Below the pieces are notes generated by a model. The model was not told where the DNA came from and did not search any database. It saw nothing but the letters and a program-made list of their open reading frames with translations. Source: Homalodisca vitripennis (taxonomy: Eukaryota; Arthropoda; Insecta; Hemiptera; Cicadellidae). Taken from it: 64,000 nt of DNA. The position numbers and the translations under genes are program-made. Below, piece after piece: positions 37,629 through 49,063 of the stretch (position 1 is its first letter; the number at the start of each line of letters is the position of its first letter). The stretch is from the NCBI RefSeq assembly GCF_021130785.1, contig NC_060207.1:2998501-3062500 (forward strand), written 5' to 3'.

Positions 37629-40251
37629 TTAAGGGGAGCGATGCACTTTTTTTAGCGCAATGCTATTTATATGGGAAATTCAGCATGTAGTTAGGTACCA
37701 TTATCTTAAAAACTATTCAACATATTGTCCTGAGATTTTTACCATCTATTATATAGTATATAACACACAAACTGTACTAGTTTTAGAAGAATGTAGTAAT
37801 AAATAAAATAATCGTATCACTTTTAAAAAACTGTAAAAATAAAAAATAATTTTTTAAGTAATTTTATTTTTATTACTCTTTTAATTTTAAGTATATTAAA
37901 ACAATTCTAATACATATTGTTCATACTAATGTAATCAACAACCAGAAAAAAATCATGGATTTTGGATCAGTATTTTAGGAGAAAATGGTACCAACGTGCT
38001 TAAAACAAGGTTTCGGAAATCAGTGATTAAAGATAAATGTTACCTTAAAACTCTCCTGGTGAGTAGTTTTCATCATGCTTATCCTCTGCTTGCCTCTTAA
38101 GCAGTCTTCTTTTTACCCTGCTTTCTTAGGTTTGCTCCTCTGCTTCTTTTTCTGCTTTTATAATTCTAATTTTATCAATGGTTTGTAAGCCTTCAATCAT
38201 GAATTTCCCAGGTTTTAGTTGTAGCCTTTGAAGTACGTTAGTTTTAGCCACTGCACCTTCATTAAAACATAAGGCAGCATCTGTCACAACAAGCTTTAAA
38301 GTTTGTAGGCCCACAAACTCAGTTTTAGGAATTCTTTTCCAAATGCATGCATTAAAGCTTTCATTTGGGTTTTGAGTTTGTCCGTGAAGGCACCGATCCA
38401 AAAGTTCTGCCTGAGTCAAATCTTTATATATGGGTTTTATTGCTAAAAAAACAGGCTCAGGCAAAGAATTTTTATGTCTATATGTGTGTAGAGTATTGCT
38501 TAGAACACATTTATTGTAATCACACCAAGTATTAGGGTCTTTAGGGCAAAGGGTATGCTGTGGGTTTTCATCGGTAGATAAGCGGTGGAAGTAGGTGGCC
38601 CATATAGCTTTTTTCATGTCTGCTGTACTACCTAAATTATTCCTAATAGCTAATCCATAGTACCTCTGAAGCTTATCTATATGTCCATCAGTTAATCTTC
38701 CCTTACCACCAAGGGCCTTTCCATCGCTAAGCTTATTTCCTTTCATTTTTATGCGTAGCTTCCGTAGCCTACAACCTAACCGCTTTTGTACATGGCCTAC
38801 ACATTCAAGTTTGGACATTTTTACCTCAGGGCCATAAGGTTCACTTTCAAATGCAGCCATGAAACCCTTGGAGTCCCCATCTCCAAGGTATTTAGTATAC
38901 CTAACTCCTAACTTTGTCTCAGACCTTGCACAAATAATTTTAGCACCTTCAACCTCCATGCCTCCACTGGATCCTACATAGTTGCAGTTACATTTAGGGC
39001 TATGTGATGCTTTTTTTTCAGGGTTGCTTTTTATACTCTTGTGTGTACAAGCTGTGCAAAACTTTGAGAAACACTCAAAATCTAGAATTTTTCCAGTATC
39101 AAATGAAGTAACACTTAAAACGCCGTTTAGAGAGGTATGGCCGCGTTTTTTGCCAGGACCCATCGAAGGCTGCTGCGATATCCTTGCTACCATCGTTTTC
39201 CTCAATAGCTTGTATTGCTGCATTTCTCAATGAACCTTCACATACTTCCGTGGCAGCTGACAAAAGCTTTATATTATATTTATAAAACCTTACATTAGGG
39301 GGAGCTAAGTTCATCACAGCGGAAAACATTCTTGCTGCTGATTGGCCTTTACCGATAGATCTCAAAGCATAGGCATATCTTATATTTATGTCATAACAGT
39401 TTCTTATAATATCTGAGTTCATGCCTGCTTTTCTTTCATCACAATTGGAACATTGAATCAAGATTTTATGAGCTAACCCATTAGAAAATGTACTGTCAAG
39501 ATTTATCGAAACAGTTCCTTCTTTGTTACAATGTTTACATTTGGTAAAACTATTTACAAGGTTAGATAGTAAGTCTAAGTTGAAAATTATATTTACATCA
39601 CTATTTACAAAATTTAGATCCTTAGGAAGCTGATTACTGCTCAGTTTCTTCGAACTAGATGATTTCTTAGGCATAGGCCTACTCTCATTTGTAGTTGTGG
39701 AAGAATTATGCCTAGGCTTAGCAGACTCACCAATTGAAGAGTATCTGTTCCCTTTGAATTTATTGGCTGTATTAAACTTCCTAATTCTAGGCATTGTAAG
39801 TTGTAAGATCACCAAAGTTCAAACAAAAAAACACAACAGTAAGTAAAACAGCAAACTATTTACACAAATCTGTAACACTTTATGAAAATTGGAAAGAAAA
39901 CAACAATCATAACATAACCTAGCAACAGCTGCTAATGTATAAACAACACTACTGTCTGCTAAAAAAACAAAGTGGTCAGTCATAGTAACTTGGAATTTAC
40001 CATAGAGTAACCTAAGACTACATAAAAGTATAAAAATTTAAAACCTAACTGAGCATTGTGCTCGTTTTGTGCATCAAGTGATACCTTAACAGATGCAAGC
40101 ATTTACAAAACGTATTTTTTTCTTATAGATAACATTAAGACATACATATAAAAGTATATATCTACTTAATCAGCATAAAACGGAGATTCTTTTTGTGCAA
40201 TAAAAAAAATTTGTTTTTTTTTTAGCTCAAAAAGTGCATCACTCCCCTTAA
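37629..40251 (-). mobile_element. TTAA-flanked Mutator/Kolobok-type DNA transposon
   Basis: Terminal inverted repeats of about 21 bp (AAGGGGAGCGATGCACTTTTT at the left end, one mismatch at the right) are directly preceded and followed by TTAA at 37629-37632 and 40248-40251. TTAA duplications point to Kolobok or a piggyBac-like target choice rather than the 8-9 bp of classical Mutator. The element carries one transposase gene on the minus strand. Confidence 0.88.
38126..39794 (-). pseudogene. Mutator/Kolobok-like transposase with one frameshift
   Basis: The start is taken at 39794 (MPRIRKFNTAN); an in-frame upstream codon at 39815 is less likely. The N-terminal region has a CKHCNKEG...CSNC zinc-binding pair. 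The catalytic core shows FDGSW, GDGDS and then ECVGHVQKR, the C-x-x-H signature between the second Asp and the Glu in these superfamilies, followed by a STDENPQH region. Two frames overlap at 39223-39099. The break is one extra A in an A6 run near 39147, so a single-base error would account for it. About 550 residues in total. This matches the Mutator-like transposase domain as I remember it; the TTAA flanks favour Kolobok. Confidence 0.82.
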
Positions 40252-41954
40252 TCAATAACCAAATACATGCGTTTTCGGTATCTAATCACTTAAGTTCTTG
40301 TAAATGAATATCTTACTTGTCGAATTGTCCTTGAGCTCTGCAATCTGACCATATCGAAATTCAGTAATAAAGTACCTTTCTTTGAAAACTGTTGATTGAT
40401 AGGTTCTGTTTTAAGGTAAGATCTACTATTAATTTTCAACTGAGAAAACAAACTATTATAAAAACGAGTTTTCTGTAGTGAATTTGCAATATACAAAGTG
40501 TAATAGAAAGATCTGACATGACAGCAGGACGAAACTTCGTATTGTTTATGCTTATAGTATAAACTCGGAATATTGTGACATCAACATTAGCAAATAGATG
40601 TTGATATGTGAAAAAGAGGTTGTTATCAAACCAAGACGTCTAGTGCAGTACAATGCAGTGATTGGTGCTATTCCGTCATGCACTTTGTATCTAAGATATA
40701 CTGCTATAACAAGAATATAGGTTACATTTTGGACAATTACGTGATTTAAAATAACCAATATATTATTATTTGGTTTGTATGATTTACTAGCAGATATCTG
40801 CCGCTTCACATGCGATTTCGTATGCCTTTCATGTGTATAAGAACTTCTTGTGCAAGCGAATTATATTGCTGACGCCAACGTTGAGTTTCCCTAGTTGCAA
40901 CGATAACGAAAACTTGAAAATATATATATATATTTATGGCCATTCAATCTACTCTTAGCTTAGTATTTTTTTTCCATACTTGATTATGCCTTGGTTTCTG
41001 ATCAAGAACACACACACACACACATATTTATCGGCACGCAAGATTTGGTGACGAAATTTGAGGCTTAAAATATTTTAAAAATTCATTTATTCACGGATTG
41101 TATTTTTTTTGTACGCCATATTGGTGCGAAAAATAGGTACAAGAGCAAGTTAAATGTAAAAATCTGAAACATTGACAAATATAATTTACCTGATACAATG
41201 AGTTTTATCAGAGTAAATAATGAAAAGACGATTTAAAATGCAAGTACTGGAAGAAATAATTATGTTAATCAGCACATTTTTATGATAGTCTAATATTAAC
41301 TCTTATTTTTTTAATTAAAATAATATTATTTTGTATTTTTGTTATTTAGTAATACAGGGTGGTTTCATCGATTCACAATTTAGTTTACCTGTGCACGTAA
41401 TATTCTTGAATAATCAGTTAAATGAGTTATGTATCTCCGAATTTTACAAAATGGTCTATTTTAACATGTTTAGTGTGCTACAATTAGTCTTTGTTAAATT
41501 GAGAGCCTTTGGTAGCCGCGAGGATGAAGCTGAGTGATTTGTATGCAAATTAGCCACCGTTGGAAAACTCGTCTACTCGTGTATCTATTTCACATAATCC
41601 ACTCCACCTTTTAATTAAAGCAAACATGAAGAGCTTAACAGATTTTGTCTATTTTTCATGCGTTTTGTATGTAATTAAGGATTATTTTTTAAAGTTTGCG
41701 TTTGTCTATTATAGACTTATTTTACATCTTTCTCTTCGAAATTGAATTTTCTACAAGTACCGTGAAAAAATATTTTGTGTTTATTGTACATTTAACATAG
41801 TAAATCTGCTTCAAACCTAAATGTAACTTGTTTTTCGGGACCAAGTTTCGCGTATTTCGTTACATATCTTAAAAATTACTGTAGCTAAAGGTCTGGAAAC
41901 GGTTTTATTCAATTTTTCAGTTCATTTTACATAAAGTACGCTAAATTGTACATC
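40252..41954. other. Non-coding host DNA
   Basis: No gene supported. TACAGGGTG at about 41352 may be one end of a decayed TA-flanked element whose other end is near 42148. Confidence 0.45.
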
Positions 41955-42142
41955 TTAATTAACAGCCAACAAATACCCGTAGGGCTTCGTTGCAGCAGGG
42001 GAACTGAAATTCAGACGAAATCTTTCACCCTGTATAACTTGGTAACTAAGCATTTTCGGACCTATGTTAATTAGACCTTTTTTTCTTATTTTGATGTGAG
42101 GAATCACGCCCTGACTTATGGGCAACCTTTTTTCAGAACACC

Positions 42143-42148
<6 letters not shown>
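41955..42148 (-). mobile_element. End of an unidentified dispersed repeat
   Basis: The segment ends CAGAACACCCTGTA at 42148 and contains a second CACCCTGTATAA at about 42027. These CACCCTG termini next to TA are common at DNA-transposon ends. The matching CAGGGTG lies near 41354. The (TA)n tract that receives the viral-type element starts directly after it. Confidence 0.4.

Positions 42149-42223
<75 letters not shown>
42145..42223. repeat. (TA)n tract at the left border of element 1
   Basis: About 37 TA units running straight into AAAAGTAGATATG, the left terminus of element 1. Confidence 0.95.
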
Positions 42224-42225
<2 letters not shown>

Positions 42226-42476
42226 TAGATATGAATATGCCGATTCTGGCTCACTTTTGGGACAGTCAGAAAATCAATGTAAAATACTGTCCATTGAACA
42301 ATAAAAAAATCTAAGAAATCTAACAAGAAACCACGAATGTAAAATACTGTCCATTGAACCATAAACAAATCTAGGAAACCACGAATGTTAAATAACCGAA
42401 TCTATAGCTGTTTTTACTGTTCATTGTAGGCTTCTACATTTATAAGCTGTTTTTAATGAAAAAATCCAGAAATCTT
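42224..42476 (+). repeat. Element 1 left terminal inverted repeat
   Basis: It matches the reverse complement of 56433-56699. It includes two tandem copies of a 60-bp unit (TGTAAAATACTGTCCATTGA at 42278 and 42338), the second shortened. Homology to the right end fades after GAAAAAATCCAGAAATCTT near 42476. Confidence 0.9.
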
Positions 42477-42560
42477 CGAAATCTTTATTCCACGAAGTTA
42501 ATTGTAACACAGTCTTTATCTTTAATAGTCTTCTTTCCAGTAACAACCAAGTGTAATTTT

Positions 42561-42791
42561 TCATTTTTTATTCAATTCTTTAATCTTTTTTTCATCCAAA
42601 ACAGTCAAAAATCTGTTCGGTAAGTGTACTTTATAATCTTCCAACTCGGCAATTATTGTAAACCCGAATTTATCTTTCATTTTCTCCAGATTCAAAATTT
42701 TGTATTTCTTATTTTCTTCTAATTCTATTAATCTCTTGTATTCTTTGAACTTTAAATCACCAACCTTATTCAACTCTTGTAACAGCGCCAT
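42561..42791 (-). CDS. TIR-proximal small protein, copy in element 1 (C-terminally frameshifted)
   Basis: A 76-residue product with a lysine/glutamate-rich N-terminal helix and a conserved-looking core, KFGFTIIAELEDYKVHLPNRF. I have no function for it. Small proteins with a KxG-hydrophobic-E-L and L-P-x-R-F pattern are, as far as I recall, frequent in arthropod Polintons. The homologue at 56969-57244 is 91 residues; here an extra A in an A-run near 42568 shifts the frame and cuts off the last 15. It reads toward the terminus. The motif TTTTTTTCTATGTAAAATGG precedes the start. Confidence 0.7.
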   Translation of the reverse strand: MALLQELNKVGDLKFKEYKRLIELEENKKYKILNLEKMKDKFGFTIIAELEDYKVHLPNRFLTVLDEKKIKELNKK

Positions 42792-42875
42792 TTTACATAG
42801 AAAAAAATTAATACTTCTACACTTTTAAGGTGAAAAATCAAAACTATACTTCCAAAATACAACAAAAAAAACCGG

Positions 42876-42915
42876 GGTTTTGACCCTAAAAACACGGTTT
42901 TTTAGGGTCAAAACC
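42876..42915. repeat. Perfect 17-bp hairpin between the end gene and polB
   Basis: GGTTTTGACCCTAAAAA at 42876-42892 pairs exactly with 42899-42915 around a 6-base loop (CACGGT). It lies in about 700 bp of non-coding DNA upstream of polB. It could be a terminator, origin or packaging element; nothing in the sequence decides this. Confidence 0.85.
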
Positions 42916-43487
42916 ACAGCTCTTAAGGTGCATATACTAGAGTTTTTTGAAAAATCCTGAAAATCTACTGAATTTCTCTAATTATTGCGAATTTTTAGCT
43001 TTAAAGTTGATAATGTGAACGATATTTCTCGAAAATTCTGTTGTAAATATATTAAAATCTTAATGAAAAATCTTGGAAAAGTTAAAGAAAAAAATATTGA
43101 AAAAATAGTATTATAGAATTTAAATTACCCCCTACAAACCAATATAGTAATAAAAGTACTTTTATTACTATAACTATACTATTTTTTCAATAAATTTTAA
43201 GTCTTAGTTTACAGATTTTTCTATAATAAATAGAAGAATCTACAGCTGTTTTTACTACTACAATTTGTGCTGATTTGTGTAAAATTCTAGTAAAATTCTC
43301 CACTTTTCAAAGTGTTAGTTAAACAAATTTTTCTTCTTTAAATAGAAGAATCAAAGGCTGTTTAACCATAAATTGTGCTGATTTTTATCAAATTTTGATA
43401 AAAATCCTTAGAAATCTACTGAATTATTGCTATTTTTTCAGCTTAATAAAAAGATATTTCACTAAATAGTAAAAACTTGGCACATTC
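42916..43487. other. Non-coding leader upstream of polB with imperfect repeats
   Basis: Segments around ATCTACTGAATT occur near 42963 and 43417. AATAGAAGAATC followed by GCTG and AATTTGTGCTGATTT or a close variant occurs near 43229-43280 and 43340-43385. No open frame. Confidence 0.6.
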
Positions 43488-43508
43488 AAATTTTCCCTAT
43501 TTAAATGG
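43488..43508 (+). promoter_or_regulatory. Start-codon promoter motif upstream of polB
   Basis: AAATTTTCCCTATTTAAATGG runs directly into the ATG at 43505, one of the clearest members of the motif shared by both elements. Confidence 0.7.
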
Positions 43509-46500
43509 AGCGGAAAAAGATAGAGTGCCCATACTGCAAAAAAGATGTTTTTGAACATCACTTTACTCGGCATTATAATTCGAAGAATCATCTAAAAAAC
43601 AAAGAACTTTATGAGAAAGAACTAAATTATTTGAGGAATTGGGCTAAAGAAAATCAAATTGTCGATCATGAAAAGATGTACAATATAGAAAAATTGCGTG
43701 AACTAAAGAAAAATTTTAAGGAAATTAAAAAGGATCTCAATCTATTTAAAGATGAAAAAATTCAATCAATCGCTGAAAAATTGTCCATTGAAACAAACGA
43801 TAAAAACTAAGTCTGAAATGATCGAAGAAATTGACAAAACGCTTAATGAGAAACCAGAAAATATCATTGATGTCGAAGTTTTATCCTCTATCCATGGTCT
43901 TTTCAAGCAATACATTTTAACGAATTTAAATGAAAAATTTCATGTCAATTTACAAATATCTTTCTATTTTGCGTCCAGAAATTAAAAGTTTAATCGAAAA
44001 ATTTCAAGAAAACCGTTAAAAAATATGAAGGGCTATCTCTCTTTAGAATGCGAAATACGAACGTACTTTAGTGAACGGTGAAACACAAACTTGCCCAATG
44101 TATTTTACTATAAAAGCAGACGAAATCTTTGACATAAACGACTTTATTACTAAGCAATTTAATAAATTAACACATCGAGAACAGACAAATCATCCAAATC
44201 GAGGTTCTGGATGGACATTAAAAACGCTGTAAACAACTGATTTTGAGCCTTAATAAACACGAATTTATGAACGCAGGATCATATATCGATTTACCAAAGA
44301 AAATCAAAGATAAAAAAGCTTGTATAAATATAAAAAATAAAGATGATTATTGCTTTATTTATTCTATCCGATGTGCTATTGAAAAACCTGAAAAGAATGC
44401 TGATAGAGCAAAACAATACGAACAATTTGTAAATGACGAGATATTTTCAGGTTTCGAGTATCCAATGTCCTTAAAAGATATACAATCATTTGAAAAAACG
44501 AAGTTACAATTCTAAGTACAAGTATCCGAAAATGTCAATAAATATCTACAGTTATGATGAGAAATTTAACATTGTTCCGTTGCAAATTTCTGAAAAATAT
44601 GATGCAGAATTAAATATTGATCTACTGTATGTAAAACAAGAAGACAAATCTCATTTTGTTTTGATAACCGATTTAAGTAGGTTAGTGAGTTCTCAAACAT
44701 CCAAACATGGACATAAAAATTTTCTATGTAGGAGATGTTTAAGCCATTTCTACAAATCTGTAGATTTAGCAGACCATTTAGAAATTTGTAAAAAATCACG
44801 AAGTTTGTAAGCCAATTATGCCATTTCCAGGTCAAACAACTAAATTTACTAATTATCAAAAGAAGTTTAGCCATCCGTACGTTATTTATATGGATTTTGA
44901 AAGCATATTAGAGAAGATTCCCACATGCAAAAAAAACAATCCGCAAAAATCGATCACAACCAAGATTCAGAAGCACATTCCATATGGTTTTACTCTATAC
45001 TTAGTGTCTAATGTGACCAATCGTATGTACAAGCCGATATGTTATCGAGCCAAAAATGAAGAAGATTTGCCAAATGTTCCTGCAAAATTGTTTGAAGAAC
45101 TTAATAAATTATCGAAATACATAGCTAAAAAGTATAATTCTAAGAATAAAATACCTATGAAAATTAACTGAAGAAGAAGAAATTTTCGTATCAAAATTCC
45201 AGTCTTTGTCATATTTGTGAATTTGAGGGTTTTGATAATCAAACAAGAAAAAAAGTACGAGATCATTGTCATTTAACAGGTAAATTTCGAGGTGCTGCTC
45301 ATTTATCTTGTAACTTGAATCTCAAATTTCCTCAAAATATTCCCGTTTTCTGCCACAATATGTCATGTTACGATACTCATTTGTACATAAAAGAGTTGGC
45401 AAAACAGTATGGTAATGTTGATTTGATCGCAAACACAGATGAGAAATATATAAATTATTCTGTAAATTCTGGATATGGATATGAGTTTGAAGATGATAAA
45501 CCAAGAAAGTTCATCAAGTTTTCTTTCGTAGATACGTTCAGATTTATGGCATCGTCTATAGAAAAGTTAGCTAAAAACCTCAAAAAAGATGATTTCAAAC
45601 ATACAAATCATTTTATACAAGATGGTCTGAACGCAATTCTAGATAGACAACCAAATGACGAAGAAGAAATCTTTAAAATTCTATCTGGAAAAGGCATATT
45701 TCCTTACGAATTTATCGACAGTATTGAAAAACTTGATTACACAGAAGAATTGAGAATTCAAGATTTCTATTCACTTTTGACAGATGAGAGCATATCTGAG
45801 AAAGATTTTCAACACTACTTAAATGTTTGGAACAAATTAAAAGTAAAAAATCTAGGAAATTACTCCGATCTCTATAACATTCAAGATGTTCTATTGCTCG
45901 CTGATATCTTTGAAAATTTTAGGAATATTTGTTTGAATTGCTATAAAACTTGATCCAGCACACTATCTAACAGCTCCCAGTCTTGCATGGGATGCTATGT
46001 TAAAATTAACGAATATAGAATTACAATTAATTAGTGATTATAATATGTATTTGATGATCGAAAAAGGTATTCGCGGAGGCATTTCTCAATGTATTAAACG
46101 ATATGTGAAAGCAAATAACAAATATTTAAAAGATTTTGATAAGACAAAGCCTGAAAACTATTTTGTTATACGTCGATGCTAATAACCTTTATGGGTATGG
46201 CCTAATGCAAAATTTACCATATAACGAAATCAAGTGGATGGATCCAAAAACTTACACAACTGCAGAATGGAAAAGAAACAATTTTGGAACTCACTGGCGA
46301 CGAAGATTATGGCTATATTCTCGAAGTCGATCTAGAATATCCGAAGAATTTACATGAAAATCATAAAGATTTGCCTCTTGCTCCAGAACATTATAACAAC
46401 AAACTTTGCACAACTCTACTGGATAAAACTGAATATGTTGTTCATTCGAGAAATTTGAAATTCTATCTGGAACAAGGAATGGTGTTAAAACATGTAAATA

Positions 46501-47414
46501 GAGTTATTGCATTCGATCAGAAGCCTTTTATGAAAGATTACATTGATTTTTAATACTAGTATGAGAACCAAAGCTACAAGCGACTTTTGAGAAAGATTTT
46601 TTACAAGCTGATGAACAACTCTGTTTTTGGAAAATCTATGGAAAATGTGAGAAACAGATGTGATATTAGACTAGGAAATGAAGAATTTTCAATGAAACAA
46701 GCTAAGAAAACAAATTTCAAATGCTTTAACATCTTTGACGACAACTGTATAGCGAGTCACATGTACAAGCAGAAAGTTAAATTTAACAAGCCAATCTACA
46801 TAGGTTTTTCAGTTCTTGACCTTTCAAAATTGTTAATGTACGAGTTTTATTACAACAAATTAAAGAAGTTTGATCCAGATTTGAATCTGTGTTACATGGA
46901 TACAGACAGTTATTTCCTAGAATTGAAACGAGATCCTTTTAAAATTATTAAAGAAAATATAGATGACTTTGATACAAGTGATTATCCAAAAGATCATGAA
47001 TGTTTCACTACTAAAAATAAGAAGGTAATAGGGAAATTCAAAGACGAACTAAATAGCGAGATATTAGAAGAATTTTGTCGTTTAAGATCAAAGATGTACT
47101 CGTACAAATATCTAGACAAAAATCCAGTTAGGTGTAAAGGAATTAAGAGAAGCGTTGTAAATAAAACAATAAATATCGAAAACTTGAAGAGATGTTTGTT
47201 CGAAGATAAAGAAGAATTTAGGGAGATGACTGTAATAAAAAGCTATAAACATGAATTGTACACAGTTACCATAAACAAGCTGGCACTGAACGCTAAAGAT
47301 GATAAGAGAATCGTTCTAGAAAATAAGATCGATACAGTACCTTATGGCTATAAAAATGAAGCAAAATCTGATATATTAGATGAGTTAAATAAACTTGGAA
47401 ACTTTGAAAATTGA
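43505..47414 (+). pseudogene. polB: Protein-primed family B DNA polymerase, about 1300 codons, frameshifted
   Basis: The N-terminus has a C2H2-like finger (CPYCKK...H...H), then a helical region. A further zinc-finger-like CRRCLSHF...H lies near 44730. Exonuclease motifs follow: YMDFES (44890), HNMSCYDTH (45354) and NIQDVLLLAD (about 45875). Polymerase motif A is DANNLYGYG (46171), motif B KLMNNSVFGKSMEN (46605) and motif C YMDTDSYF (46893), with CKGIKR in the thumb approach. These identify a Polinton-type PolB that would copy the linear element by protein priming. At least ten one-base frame changes occur (for example near 43800, 44510, 44810, 45170, 45950, 46160, 46290 and 46545). Treating the finger region as the N-terminus of the same protein is an inference from the continuous promoter-to-stop layout. 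Confidence 0.92.
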
Positions 47415-47462
47415 GAAATAACCGGAAGTGTTTACGAATATGAATTGAGAAAGTCAAAGCTA

Positions 47463-47483
47463 TAATTTTTTCTATATAAATGG
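47463..47483 (+). promoter_or_regulatory. Start-codon promoter motif, zinc-finger gene
   Basis: TAATTTTTTCTATATAAATGG ends in the ATG at 47480, just after the polB stop. Confidence 0.7.
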
Positions 47484-47840
47484 AGTCTCAAAAGAAATGT
47501 ACAATATGTCAAGAATTTAGACTTTTTGAAGAATTTTCTAAAAATAAGAATACCAAAGATGGATTATACTATTATTGTAAAGATTGTAATAAGAAATATA
47601 GAAAAGAATTATATGATAAAATGGAAAAATTAACTTTAGAAGAGAAAGAATGCACACGCTGTAAAATAGTTAAGAATATTTCTGAATTTAACAATTGGCA
47701 TTATAGTAAAGATAAAAAACAAGCATATTGTAAAGAATGTATTAAACAAATCTTTGCTAGACCAGTTCATTGCGTATGCGGGAAGAGAAATTCAACATTT
47801 CTATAGTCTTAAAAGACATTTACAAACAAAACTATCATAA
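47480..47840 (+). pseudogene. Cys-rich zinc-finger protein (two CxxC...CxxC modules)
   Basis: The first 98 residues contain two related modules: CTICQEF...YYYCKDC and CTRCKIV...AYCKEC, each with an aromatic FxxF/EF block between the pairs. They look like the small zinc-binding proteins common in phages and large DNA viruses, perhaps DNA-binding or nuclease-associated. Near 47781 one extra G shifts the frame; the other frame continues to a stop at 47838 with a C-x-C...H...H third finger. The 3' end overlaps the convergent BRO gene by about 40 bp. Function unknown. Confidence 0.65.
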
Positions 47841-48646
47841 TTCGAATGTTTAACATTTTCATCGTGTAATTTAGATATTCTATAAATCAGTCGAGATTCT
47901 GTCATATTTGTAGTAAAATGATTTCCGTTGTATAAAATATTCAAAGATTCTTTCATTTGGTTATACAGATTGATAGAATTTGGTTCGTCATCAATGAACA
48001 AAATCTCTAATTCAGGATAATTTATTTTTAGATGTTTTAATCGGTTTGGTATTTCTCGTTTCTGAGCTCTGATAACGTAATAAGGCCATTCCCACATGTG
48101 ATTCTTCTTAATTAACACAAAAACATGGTGTTTTTTCTTATCAAAATCTTTACATAACATATCTCTCTTCATTAATTCCATTCGCAATTCTTGATTCTCT
48201 ATTTTCAATGATTTCATTTCATCTTTAATTTGTAACTGTTTTATTTCATCTTTTAACTGCTTATTTTCGTTTTTGAGTTTGTACTCACCATATTTTCTAA
48301 TGGAAGGTAATACTTCTTTCGTAACCCAATTTTTAAACAATTTCGCTTCTGGTTTATGCGATCTCAAAATTAAAGAATAAAGTCCAGATTCATTAACGAA
48401 AACAGTGTTATTTTGGAAGTTTGAAGGTAAGCTATTTATAGCCCCCTTATATTTAGATTAAAATAGAAGTTTTTTATCATCTTCGTCAACGTTTATTCTG
48501 ATCGTTTGCATAGTATTTTCATATTCTAGAATTTTTGCTACGTCTTTAGCCTTAAACCAGATCACATTGTTTTCGTCAACAATCGTAAAGATATGTTTGT
48601 TATTGAATATAAGTTGATTATTGAGTAGGTCTACAACTGACTCCAT
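47801..48646 (-). pseudogene. bro: BRO-family protein: BRO-N plus DUF3627-like C-terminus
   Basis: The BRO-N start (MESVVDLLNNQLIF, with WFKAKDVAKILEY) runs from 48646. After a frame change near 48455 it continues through VNESGLYSLILRS and VTKEVLPSIRKYGEY. Then comes a lysine/glutamate coiled coil of about 45 residues. The C-terminal half (HHVFVLIKKN to about 47830) resembles DUF3627, which accompanies BRO-N in ascoviruses, iridoviruses and entomopoxviruses. BRO proteins bind DNA and may alter host or viral transcription. The promoter motif TTTTTTCTATCTAAATGG precedes the start. One frameshift is visible. Confidence 0.85.
48431..48442. repeat. Short palindrome A in the BRO region
   Basis: GCTAT-TT-ATAGC lies between GAAGGTAA and CCCCCTT. 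The same flanks surround different palindromes at 48741 and 49038. Confidence 0.7.
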
Positions 48647-48654
48647 TTAGATAG

Positions 48655-48850
48655 AAAAAATTTAACAAGCAATTTTTTATTTTGAGTATAAAGTCCAGAT
48701 TCATTAACGAAAACAGTGTTATTTTGAAAGTTTAAAGGTAGTCTATTCAATAGACCCCCTTGATTTATGTCTTTAAACATTGATTTATCATCATCAACGT
48801 TTAATATTATTGCTTGTCTCGTGTTTTCATATTCTAAAATTTTTGTAAGA
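48655..48850 (-). pseudogene. Second, partial BRO-N domain
   Basis: Read leftward from about 48848 the frame gives ILEYENTRQAI, then NNTVFVNESGLY to about 48690, closely parallel to the C-terminal half of BRO-N in the adjacent gene but with different residues between. It lacks the N-terminal helix and any C-terminal domain. It is probably a tandem or recombination-derived fragment. Confidence 0.7.
48741..48755. repeat. Short palindrome B in the BRO region
   Basis: GTCTATT-C-AATAGAC sits between AAAGGTA and CCCCTTGATTTA. Confidence 0.7.
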
Positions 48851-48865
48851 GCGTCGAATCGACGC
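48851..48865. repeat. Short palindrome D in the BRO region
   Basis: GCGTCGA-A-TCGACGC, preceded by GTAAGA and followed by CCTTG, partly like the flanks of the other three. Confidence 0.6.
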
Positions 48866-48950
48866 CCTTGTCAGAATCTATGTTTTCAAAGCTTTTTTTG
48901 TATTTTTCTTTAACATTGTCTTTATTCGTATTTTTTGTGAATATTTGTGA

Positions 48951-48970
48951 GGTGGCCCTCGAGGGCTACC
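48951..48970. repeat. Short palindrome E in the BRO region
   Basis: GGTGGCCCTCGAGGGCTACC is a 20-bp palindrome with one G:T-type mismatch, followed by TTATC. Confidence 0.6.
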
Positions 48971-48999
48971 TTATCTTTTAGATAAAAGTATTGGTATTT

Positions 49000-49063
49000 A
49001 TCATCATTATCAACTCGTTTTGAAAGTTTGAAGGTAAGAACGATTCGTTCCCCCCTTGATTCA
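49000..49063 (-). pseudogene. Third BRO-N shred with palindrome C
   Basis: The minus strand reads FLPSNFQNE around 49035-49010, matching the LPSNFQNN block of the main BRO-N. Palindrome GAACGA-T-TCGTTC occupies 49038-49050 with the same AAGGTAA and CCCCCTTGATT flanks as the others. Confidence 0.55.

Noticed and set aside
44566..45272. Minus-strand frames of 76-102 codons opposite polB
   Set aside because: They overlap conserved polymerase coding sequence and have no own motif or promoter sequence.
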